From: JAAYWY01 sp050945275
GTDB lineage: Bacteria > Bacillota > DTU030 > DUMP01
Direction of reading: 5' to 3'
Assembly: GCA_050945275.1 (NCBI GenBank)
Contig: JBMNSQ010000019.1
Span: forward strand, 1-19,616
Length of the DNA: 19,616 nucleotides
This document shows, piece after piece, positions 1-6,476 of the stretch. The notes below the pieces were generated by a model. The model was given only the letters and a program-made list of their open reading frames with translations. It was not told the DNA's origin and did no database searches. Position 1 is the first letter of the stretch, and each line of letters starts with the position of its first letter. Position numbers and translations under genes: made by a program.

Positions 1-453
1 GAAAGAATGCTACTGGAAGATCAAAAGAAGCATGAAGAGATATGTATTCAAAAATACCAAACCTATGCGGCTCAGGTTCAGGATCCACAGCTTAAACAGC
101 TACTAGGCAATTACGCTAAGCAGGAGCAGCAACATCTAGATAGTATCAACCAAATGCTATCCGGGCGGATTCCTTCGACAGCCCAGGGACAGTCGGGTCA
201 GGGGCAACAGTCTGCACCAACTACGGCAGCTACTAACCTGTCCGGAGCTGCAGCAAATCAAAATGATGCCATGTTGCTAAACGACCTGCTCATGACGGAA
301 AAATACGTATCTGGGTCTTACGATACGGCCATTTTTGAATTTACCAACTCCCAGATGAGGCAGGTTCTGAACCATATTCAAAAAGAAGAACAACAACACG
401 GGGAAGGGATTTACAATTATATGAACGCTCATGGTATGTATAACCCTCAATAA
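1..453 (+). CDS. CotF-like spore coat protein, ferritin-like fold (5' end outside window)
   Basis: Probable spore coat protein of the Coat F family, which belongs to the ferritin-like clan. The reading frame is open to the first base (Glu-Arg before the first Met at position 7), and relatives usually have a few residues before the MLLEDQ segment, so the true start probably lies upstream. Counting from Met at 7, four helices are predicted: about 2-23, 26-51, 88-112 and 114-140. A Gln/Gly/Ala/Thr-rich linker at about 52-87 joins the two halves. The halves are an internal duplication with an exact offset of 88 residues: E10/E98, E40/E128 and H43/H131 superpose, and each half ends in an EQQH (ExxH) motif. 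This is the ligand pattern of di-iron ferritin-like proteins; whether metal is bound is not known. A terminator follows at 550. Family call fairly sure; exact coat role inferred. Confidence 0.8.
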   Translation, partial: ERMLLEDQKKHEEICIQKYQTYAAQVQDPQLKQLLGNYAKQEQQHLDSINQMLSGRIPSTAQGQSGQGQQSAPTTAATNLSGAAANQNDAMLLNDLLMTEKYVSGSYDTAIFEFTNSQMRQVLNHIQKEEQQHGEGIYNYMNAHGMYNPQ

Positions 454-549
454 CCGGTTGTGGCCGCTTGTTACCAGTTTGGATTTAAGCTAGCGTGCGT
501 GTTGATAGACGATCAGTCCAACAGGATTGCAAATTTCCTCTTTCTATGA

Positions 550-589
550 AGCAGCCTTGATGTGCGAAAAGCGGTCGAGGCTGCTTTTT
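550..589 (+). terminator. Rho-independent terminator after the coat protein gene
   Basis: Arms 550-556 (AGCAGCC) and 579-585 (GGCTGCT) extend inward with further pairs around a GAAAA loop, followed by a T run at 585-589. It separates the coat gene from the ligase gene. The rest of the 454-701 gap shows only the Shine-Dalgarno of the next gene; I see no convincing promoter there. Confidence 0.85.
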
Positions 590-701
590 GTTGGATATCG
601 AGAGGCGAGAGAGTTCCAGCTTATTTATCCGCCCACTGGAGCAAACTAAACACCAAGTGATTGGTTAAGTAGGAAAGTGTGCTGAAAGGAGTTGGTGCTT
701 A

Positions 702-1832
702 GTGCCTGGTGGGATTCTTTTTGTTTACAACGCTGTAGCTGACGCTAAGAGACACGGTTATTTTACTGAATGTCTAACTTTCACCCAAGTTGGGCTTATA
801 GGGGAAGTGCTAGATAAAACAGGTTTGAAAGTGGTCCATCTTAATTTACAAAGTCCGGAGCAGCTGGCGGATGTAGTTCGCCGAGAGGGACCGTTTATTA
901 TTGCTTTTTGTCTGGCCGAGGGTTTCCTAGATATACCGTTATCGTTGGTGGATGGTTCAGGCGCGGGCTGGGTACGGCGAATTCTGGATGATTTAGAGGT
1001 AGAGGCTACCCACTGCGCTGCTCCTACACTGGATATTTGTCGCCATAAGGACCAAACCCACAAAATCTTAAGCCGGTTTAATCTACCAGTTCCTCAGCAC
1101 TTTACGGTTCGTCCGGGTATCGATTCGCTGGAAAAGCAACTAAAGATCATTGAAGAAACAATGACTATGCCGTTGTTTGTTAAACCCGCCGGTGGAGGTA
1201 GCAGTGTTGGAATATCCGACCGTTCGCTAGTTCGCACTTATAAGGAGCTGGCTTCGCAAGTCTATACTTTACTTAGAGAGTTTGGAGATTCTCCAATTCT
1301 TGTGGAAAAGTACTTGCCAGGCAGGGAGTATACGGTGGGTATTATGGGCAATAAGGACAAGTTGGTATTGCCCATAATAGCTTTTCCCTTGGATGAGAAG
1401 GTCCGAACTCTAGAGTCTAAGAGAATGGGCGATGAGGACCGAGTGGGGCAGGAAATAATAGCTATCGGCGATCCTCGGTACTACCGTATGTCGAAGCTAG
1501 TGGTCGATGCCTTCGAGGCTATCGGTGCTCGTGATGTGCTGCGGATAGATATCCGGGAAGATAGTGAGGGAAATCCAGTTATTATCGATGTTAACGCTCT
1601 CCCTACTATGACTCCTTCGGCATCCATGGCTCAGATGGCGTTGTGGGCTGGGTTTTCTTATGACTATTTTATTGAGCTCTTTCTGAACATTGCTTTGGAG
1701 CGAGTTCACGGCCATGCCGACGTGGCCGACGTTGCGCGGCTAAAGCTCAGGAAAAAGAGGGGCTTAAGCAGGGATATGACCCTGAAGGAGTCGTCTTCCG
1801 TTGAGTCTGCAACCAATGATAGAGATATATAG
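702..1832 (+). CDS. ATP-grasp ligase, D-alanine--D-alanine ligase-like, divergent
   Basis: 376 aa protein with the ATP-grasp fold of the Ddl family. Visible motifs are KPAGGGSSVG at 161-170 (glycine-rich ATP loop), VEKYLPGREYTVG at 201-213, RIDI at 281-284 and VIIDVNALP at 293-301, followed by the Ddl-like 'MTPSAS' and 'AGFSYDYFIELFL' segments. The family's metal-binding E-x-N is D296-x-N298 here, and the usual LPGMTP is LPTMTP. The N-terminal domain lacks the recognisable Ddl substrate Glu region (usual 'E-x-E-V-S'). It is therefore probably not the housekeeping Ddl and may join another amino acid or dipeptide. About 40 basic or polar residues extend the C-terminus. Start GTG at 702, chosen for the AAAGGAG at 686-691 upstream. 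It is alone between a terminator and the opuAC gene. Substrate unknown. Confidence 0.75.
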   Translation: MPGGILFVYNAVADAKRHGYFTECLTFTQVGLIGEVLDKTGLKVVHLNLQSPEQLADVVRREGPFIIAFCLAEGFLDIPLSLVDGSGAGWVRRILDDLEVEATHCAAPTLDICRHKDQTHKILSRFNLPVPQHFTVRPGIDSLEKQLKIIEETMTMPLFVKPAGGGSSVGISDRSLVRTYKELASQVYTLLREFGDSPILVEKYLPGREYTVGIMGNKDKLVLPIIAFPLDEKVRTLESKRMGDEDRVGQEIIAIGDPRYYRMSKLVVDAFEAIGARDVLRIDIREDSEGNPVIIDVNALPTMTPSASMAQMALWAGFSYDYFIELFLNIALERVHGHADVADVARLKLRKKRGLSRDMTLKESSSVESATNDRDI

Positions 1833-1898
1833 GGTCGTGGTGCATTTTTCTCCGGTCATAACCAAAAACTAAGCGGTAGACAAAGGAGGCTAAAATGC

Positions 1899-2789
1899 AT
1901 GCGTAAAGGTTTAGTTTGGCTAATGGTTTTTGTACTTGTTCTCGGGTTAACGGGTTGTGGTCTCTTTGGCGGCGGCAATCCGCAGCGTAAGCCGGGAAAG
2001 CCTAGCATTACCATTGGGGTGACCCCGTGGACTACTACCACTCCTCCAAGTAATATCGTTAAGAATATCCTAGAGGGCGATCTTGGCTATAAGGTAAATC
2101 TACAGCAAGGTGATGTGGGCGTGGTTTATAATGGCCTAGCCAGTGGCAGTATTGACGTCTTTCTCGATGCTTGGTTGCCACATATGCACCAAGATTATAT
2201 GGAACGCTTCGGTGATAAAATCGAGGACGTTGGCACTAGCTATGAAGAAGGTGTTCTTGGTTGGGTGGTGCCGAGTTATGTGCCAGTTAACTCCATTGCC
2301 GAGCTTAACCAGTACAAGGATAAATTTGATCGCGATGGCAACGGAAGTGGGGATGTAATTGGTATTGATGCCGGCGCTGGTATGAACCGTACATCTGACC
2401 AGATAATTAACGACTACGGGTTAGATTATGAGCTTATTGAGGGCAGTGAATTCGCCATGCTTACCACTCTTCAGAAAGCCTACGCTAACCAAGATTGGAT
2501 TTTATTTCTTGGCTGGCGTCCTCACTGGATGTTTGCTCAGTATGATCTTAAATTTTTAGATGATCCAAAAGGGATCTGGCAGGGCGACCAGGTGCATACT
2601 TTGGTGCGAAAAGGGTTAGAGGATCAAGCTCCCGAAGCAGTACGCTTTTTGCGGAACTGGAAGCTGCCAGTGGAGGATTTGGAGCAGATGATCTATGAAA
2701 TGCAGGTAAACGAACGTCCGGTGGAAGAGATTGCCAAAGAGTGGATTGAAAATAACCGAGAGGGTATCGACAAAATGCTGGGAAAATAG
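1899..2789 (+). CDS. opuAC: Glycine betaine/proline-type ABC transporter substrate-binding lipoprotein
   Basis: 296 aa binding protein of the OpuAC/ProX type that captures compatible solutes such as glycine betaine outside the membrane. A lipoprotein signal peptide is clear: MRK, hydrophobic residues 5-17, and lipobox LTGC with Cys20 as the lipidated residue. The mature part starts 'ITIGVTPW' and carries Trp44, Trp92 (DAWLPH) and the LGWRPHWMF segment (Trp206, Trp210), fitting the aromatic cage that binds quaternary ammonium groups in this family. The loop DRDGNGSGD (144-152) is usual for it. Start ATG at 1899 with AAAGGAGG at 1882-1889; an out-of-frame ATG at 1895 gives only three codons. 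Its partner permease and ATPase genes lie next door but on the opposite strand, convergent with it, so it must have its own promoter or be read through from the ligase gene. Confidence 0.9.
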   Translation: MRKGLVWLMVFVLVLGLTGCGLFGGGNPQRKPGKPSITIGVTPWTTTTPPSNIVKNILEGDLGYKVNLQQGDVGVVYNGLASGSIDVFLDAWLPHMHQDYMERFGDKIEDVGTSYEEGVLGWVVPSYVPVNSIAELNQYKDKFDRDGNGSGDVIGIDAGAGMNRTSDQIINDYGLDYELIEGSEFAMLTTLQKAYANQDWILFLGWRPHWMFAQYDLKFLDDPKGIWQGDQVHTLVRKGLEDQAPEAVRFLRNWKLPVEDLEQMIYEMQVNERPVEEIAKEWIENNREGIDKMLGK

Positions 2790-2808
2790 GGATGTCATAA
2801 AAAGCAAA

Positions 2809-2885
2809 AAAGAAAGCGTCCGAAAGACAGTGTCTGCTAAGGGAGAAATGACGTTTCCTAAAACACTACTACGGGACGCTTTCTT
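2809..2885. terminator. Long hairpin between convergent opuAC and opuAB
   Basis: A perfect 12-bp inverted repeat (2810-2821, AAGAAAGCGTCC; 2874-2885) encloses a 52-nt interior with further pairing (AGTGT at 2829-2833 with ACACT at 2863-2867). A- and T-rich flanks on both sides suit termination in both directions. It lies between the 3' ends of opuAC and opuAB. The 77-nt length is large for a plain terminator. Confidence 0.65.
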
Positions 2886-2900
2886 ATTTAACTTGCTAGG

Positions 2901-3743
2901 TTAGTTGAAGTCTTTCTTAGTATGACCAATAGTTTGGGTGATGCGATCGAGGATGATGGCTAAGATAACAATGCTAATGCCGCCTTCAAAGCCTATACCG
3001 GGCTTAACTTGGGTGATACCGTTTAGCACCGTCCGTCCTAGTCCACCGGCACCGATCATACCGGCGATGACCACCATGGATAGGGCTAGGAGAATAGTTT
3101 GATTGATACCGGCCATTATGGTAGGCAGAGCAATTGGTAGTTGTATGTCCAGTAACATTTGCAGGGGAGTTGCGCCAAATGACCGGCCGGCTTCTATTAC
3201 TTCTTCCGGTACTTGCATAATGCCGAGCCTGGTGAGGCGTACGGCAGGTGGCATGCCAAAGACCACTGTTGCAAAAACAGCTGGTACCCGACCCATACCA
3301 AACAGTAGTAATGTGGGAATAAGGTAGACAAAGCTAGGCATGGTCTGCATTAAGTCTAGCAGCGGTTGTAGAACCTGGTAGACGACTTTGCTACGTGCCG
3401 CCAAGATTCCGAGAGGTACTCCCAGCAAGATAGAAAGCATTGTAGCCGCCAGTACAAGGGCTAGGGTCCCCATAGTCTCTCGCCAGAGACCTAGGCTAAG
3501 GATAAGGAGCAACCCTGCCGCCGTAAAGACCCCCATCCAACGTCCAGCCAGGCGCCAGGCTATAAGAGTGACTACTATCACTATTGCCCACCAAGGGGGC
3601 CACAATAGGATCCTCTCAAAAGCATTCAATTGACGTTGTACTAACTCGCTTACGGCATCAAAAAAGTCTGCATATTGGGCGGTAACATAAAAAACGGCTG
3701 TATCTATCCATATGCGCAGGGGAATCCGTATTGGAAAATCCAT
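2901..3743 (-). CDS. opuAB: Glycine betaine/proline-type ABC transporter permease
   Basis: 280 aa integral membrane subunit of an OpuA/ProU importer. After an amphipathic N-terminal region (1-45), hydrophobic segments are seen at about 50-64, 71-86, 92-113, 137-165, 203-230 and 252-265. The ABC permease EAA loop reads EAGRSFGATP at 184-193, followed by 'LPIALPTIMAGINQTI', which contacts the ATPase. The segment 'GMIGAGGLGRTVLNGI' is characteristic of the family. Start ATG at 3743 with GAAGGGAG just upstream. It sits 19 nt after the ATPase gene on the same strand, so the two are cotranscribed. The binding protein is encoded convergently at 1899-2789, unlike the common opuAA-AB-AC order. Confidence 0.93.
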   Translation of the reverse strand: MDFPIRIPLRIWIDTAVFYVTAQYADFFDAVSELVQRQLNAFERILLWPPWWAIVIVVTLIAWRLAGRWMGVFTAAGLLLILSLGLWRETMGTLALVLAATMLSILLGVPLGILAARSKVVYQVLQPLLDLMQTMPSFVYLIPTLLLFGMGRVPAVFATVVFGMPPAVRLTRLGIMQVPEEVIEAGRSFGATPLQMLLDIQLPIALPTIMAGINQTILLALSMVVIAGMIGAGGLGRTVLNGITQVKPGIGFEGGISIVILAIILDRITQTIGHTKKDFN

Positions 3744-3762
3744 GGTTATCTCCCTTCCATTA

Positions 3763-4944
3763 TCATTTATTAGCCAAGCCTTCTAATATAGATGCTCTAA
3801 CTACGATTCCCACTAATTTGTTGTTCTCTGTAGTAATAGCTATTGGGTATCTAGTATTGGAGGATTGGGGAATAAGATCAGTTAACATTGCTTCAGGCGG
3901 TGCCTTAATGTAGTCATTAGATAGGTAATCAATAAAGCTTTTCGCCCCCGCGGTAGCCGCTTTCAGGGCTGATTCGGCGGTTAGAATTCCTTCAAGTTTT
4001 CCATCTCTGTCAACGACAAAAATACTAGAGATCCCTTTGTCTTCCATTTTGCGCAGCGCTACCCTCGGGCCGGCTTTTGTGGAAACTATAGCATCGGGAT
4101 CTTTCATTACATTAGCTGCAGTAAGGACCCGAGCGCGGTTTACCCCTTGGACAAAGTCACGTACATAGTCTGTAGCCGGTTCCATGAGAATCTCTTCCGG
4201 TGTTCCCACCTGAACAATTATCCCGTCTTTCATAATGGCGATGTGGTCGCCCAAACGCAGTGCTTCGTCCAGATCATGAGTAATAAAGACCATAGTTTTT
4301 CTTAGTTTCTCTTGTAGCCGCACTAATTCGGTTTGCATTTCCCGGCGGATAAGCGGATCCAAGGCGCTAAAGGGCTCATCTAACAGCAGTATGTGCGGGT
4401 CGGTGGCTAGGGCTCGAGCTAAACCTACTCGTTGTTGCATACCGCCACTTAAGGTGCTAGGGAAGCTGTTTTCATACCCTTTGAGTCCTACTGATTCTAA
4501 AACGGTGAGAGCCCTGTCTTTTCGGGCCGCCGGTGGTATGTTTTGCATCTTTAGTCCGAACTCTACATTTTCGAGGACGGTAAGATGGGGCAGTAGTCCA
4601 AATCGTTGAAAAACCACCGATATTTTTTGACGGCGCAACTGGCGTAGCTCTTTGGTATTCAGTTCCAGAACGTTTTGCTCATCTAGCCAAATCTCTCCAC
4701 GTGTCGGCTCAATTAAACGATTAAGACAGCGCAGGACAGTGGATTTGCCACTACCGGACAAGCCCATGATGACAAAAATTTCTCCGTCTTGTACCACAAA
4801 AGAAACTCCGCCCACAGCCACGGTGTGTCCCGTTTCGTGGAGAATTTCATCTTTCGTCCGCCCTTCTTTTAATAAAGGAAAAACGCTTTCCGGCCGGGGG
4901 CCAAAGATTTTATAAAGATTGCTCACTCTTAACTGTGAGGGCAC
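3763..4944 (-). CDS. opuAA: Glycine betaine/proline-type ABC transporter ATPase with CBS domains
   Basis: 393 aa ATPase that drives the OpuA importer. The N-terminal region has the OpuA-type 'LHETGHTVAV' segment. It is followed by Walker A GLSGSGKST (61-69), the Q-loop Gln113 (VFQRF), signature LSGGMQQR (165-172), Walker B ILLLDEP (185-191) and the switch His223 (ITHD). Residues about 275-393 form two CBS domains, which in OpuA systems sense ionic strength and gate transport; this is the likely osmotic sensor. Start GTG at 4944, chosen because AGGAGGT lies 7 nt upstream and the product then begins MPSQLRVSNLYKIFG as expected. First gene of a two-gene unit with opuAB. I found no convincing sigma-A promoter in the 80 nt upstream. 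Confidence 0.93.
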   Translation of the reverse strand: MPSQLRVSNLYKIFGPRPESVFPLLKEGRTKDEILHETGHTVAVGGVSFVVQDGEIFVIMGLSGSGKSTVLRCLNRLIEPTRGEIWLDEQNVLELNTKELRQLRRQKISVVFQRFGLLPHLTVLENVEFGLKMQNIPPAARKDRALTVLESVGLKGYENSFPSTLSGGMQQRVGLARALATDPHILLLDEPFSALDPLIRREMQTELVRLQEKLRKTMVFITHDLDEALRLGDHIAIMKDGIIVQVGTPEEILMEPATDYVRDFVQGVNRARVLTAANVMKDPDAIVSTKAGPRVALRKMEDKGISSIFVVDRDGKLEGILTAESALKAATAGAKSFIDYLSNDYIKAPPEAMLTDLIPQSSNTRYPIAITTENNKLVGIVVRASILEGLANK

Positions 4945-5024
4945 AGCAAAACCTCCTGCTTAAACTTGTCAGGCGCTGTTTAGGTTAGCATTAAGTTACC
5001 CGTTCAGCTGTGAGTTTATGAAGA

Positions 5025-5070
5025 GAAGGTAACAGCCACCTGGGGTAGTTCCCGAGTGGCTGTTACCTTC
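5025..5070 (-). terminator. Hairpin terminator after the flavoprotein gene (repeat copy A)
   Basis: Perfect 15-bp arms at 5025-5039 and 5056-5070 begin directly after the stop codon of the flavoprotein gene. The downstream T tract is weak (TCTTCAT). It shares 15 identical bases (GTAACAGCCACCTGG, 5029-5043) with the hairpin at 6433-6473, so the two are copies of one repeat. Confidence 0.65.
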
Positions 5071-6297
5071 TTAGATGTTAATGCCGCTTAAATAACCAGT
5101 GGAAAAGGCTATTTGTAAATTGTAGCCGCCAGTTAGGGCATCGACATCGATTGTTTCACCAGCAAAATAAAGGCCTTTAATAAGTTTTGATTCCATGGTA
5201 GATGGGTTGATCTCTTTAGTATTAATACCGCCGCCAGTGACAATGGCTTGATTTAAAGGCCGCGGACCCGATACCGTTAGCCTAATGTTTTTAAGGGTAT
5301 TTACCAGTCGCTCTCGTTCTTGTCGGTTGATATAATCGACTGGCTTGTGAATATCTAGCTCTGATAAGGCCAGTACTATTGGGATCATTTTATGAGGAAG
5401 AAGATCGTCCAGGGCATTCTTAAGATGTTTGCCGCGATGCTTGGCAAAGTCCCGTTGTAGGCGCTGCCCTAGCTGCTCTAATGACAAGGCAGGTTTTAGA
5501 TCTATATTTAGCTTCACTGATTGCTTTAGGTACTTATGTATTAGGCTGCTGAGCGTCAGAATAACCGGCCCGGACACACCAAAGTGTGTGAACAGCAGTT
5601 CACCAAACTGCTCGGCCCGAGCTTTGTTTTTTACCATGGCTCGAACGCGGACGTTTTTTAGCGTTAAGCCCTGCACATTTTTTACCCAAGACTCTTCAGT
5701 TTTAAGTGGGACTAAAGCTGGTCGAAGAGGAATTATTGAGTGTCCCAACTCCTTAGCCATGCGGTAACCGTCGCCGGTAGATCCCGTTTGGGCATAGGAT
5801 ATCCCGCCGGTAGCCAACAGTACCTTGTGGCTGTGCAGACGGGTATTGTCTGATAAGAGGACGCCACAAACGTGATTATTATCTGTTAGTACCTGCTTCA
5901 CTGTGGTATTCAGCCGGATCTGTACGTTATTTGCCAGCAGATGTTGCTGTAACGCTTTGATGACATCACTGGATTTATCAGAAAGGGGAAATACCCTATT
6001 GCCTCGCTCCACTTTAGTTTTTACGCCCAGGGATTCCAACAATGCTATGAGCTGGTGATTATCAAATGCGGCCAGGGCGCTGTATAAGAATTTGCCATTG
6101 GTTACGATATTGTTCCTAAAGTCATCAGTGTCACCATAATTGGTTATGTTGCACCGTCCTTTGCCGGTAATATAAAGTTTCTTACCTAGTTTCTCATTTT
6201 TCTCCAGCAAAACTACCTTCAGGCCGCGGCTCCCGGCTGTGGCCGCTCCCAGCATGCCCGCCGGTCCGCCGCCTACCACAATTAAGTCACACGTCAT
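5071..6297 (-). CDS. BaiN/HI0933-like FAD-dependent oxidoreductase
   Basis: 408 aa flavoprotein of the HI0933/YhiN/BaiN family. The FAD-binding Rossmann motif GGGPAGMLGAATAGSRG is at 9-25, followed by the family hallmark LYITGKGRCNITN (41-53). Next come 'ATGGISYAQTGSTGDGYRMA', the insert segment 'LLFTHFGVSGPVILTLS', and a C-terminal FAD-contact segment 'LYFAGETIDVDALTGGYNL'. The length is normal for the family. Members are cytosolic; some reduce steroid or unsaturated substrates, but the substrate here cannot be read from sequence. Start ATG at 6297 follows a weak GAGG site; the product begins exactly at the expected beta strand. It is monocistronic: its own promoter is at 6393-6422 and a hairpin lies immediately after the stop. 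Confidence 0.88.
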   Translation of the reverse strand: MTCDLIVVGGGPAGMLGAATAGSRGLKVVLLEKNEKLGKKLYITGKGRCNITNYGDTDDFRNNIVTNGKFLYSALAAFDNHQLIALLESLGVKTKVERGNRVFPLSDKSSDVIKALQQHLLANNVQIRLNTTVKQVLTDNNHVCGVLLSDNTRLHSHKVLLATGGISYAQTGSTGDGYRMAKELGHSIIPLRPALVPLKTEESWVKNVQGLTLKNVRVRAMVKNKARAEQFGELLFTHFGVSGPVILTLSSLIHKYLKQSVKLNIDLKPALSLEQLGQRLQRDFAKHRGKHLKNALDDLLPHKMIPIVLALSELDIHKPVDYINRQERERLVNTLKNIRLTVSGPRPLNQAIVTGGGINTKEINPSTMESKLIKGLYFAGETIDVDALTGGYNLQIAFSTGYLSGINI

Positions 6298-6340
6298 GGC
6301 CCAAGCCTCACTAACTATTCTTTATTCTTGTTGTCCATGC

Positions 6341-6376
6341 AGTACTCTAGCGACCACGGTCCGATTTTCTAGTACT
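6341..6376 (-). repeat. Imperfect inverted repeat in the flavoprotein gene leader
   Basis: AGTACTCTAG at 6341-6350 pairs with CTAGTACT at 6369-6376 with one bulged base. It lies in the roughly 90-nt 5' leader between the promoter and the start at 6297. It may form a hairpin in the mRNA; function unknown. Confidence 0.35.
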
Positions 6377-6392
6377 TGATTACTATGCCATA

Positions 6393-6422
6393 ATTGTATC
6401 ATCCCTATTTATGGGATGGCAA
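6393..6422 (-). promoter_or_regulatory. Sigma-A-type promoter for the flavoprotein gene
   Basis: On the minus strand, TTGCCA (6422-6417) and TACAAT (6398-6393) are separated by 18 bp. Each box differs from consensus at one base. Confidence 0.65.
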
Positions 6423-6432
6423 CGCAAAGAAG

Positions 6433-6473
6433 AGTAACAGCCACCTGGAGCTAATTTCCAGGTGGCTGTTACT
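6433..6473 (-). terminator. Hairpin terminator after the NSS transporter gene (repeat copy B)
   Basis: Perfect 17-bp arms at 6433-6449 and 6457-6473 with a 7-nt loop, three bases after the NSS stop codon. The following T content is modest (TCTTCTTT). It shares GTAACAGCCACCTGG and an upstream GAAGAG with the hairpin at 5025-5070. Confidence 0.7.
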
Positions 6474-6476
6474 TGT

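Noticed and set aside
1801..1831. Promoter TTGAGT-19-TATATA for opuAC
   Set aside because: Two mismatches in each box, a long spacer, and overlap with the end of the ligase gene; too weak to annotate.
4945..5024. Sigma-A promoter upstream of opuAA
   Set aside because: The best pair (TTCATA-18-TAACTT) matches poorly. Transcription must start here or by read-through, but I cannot place it.
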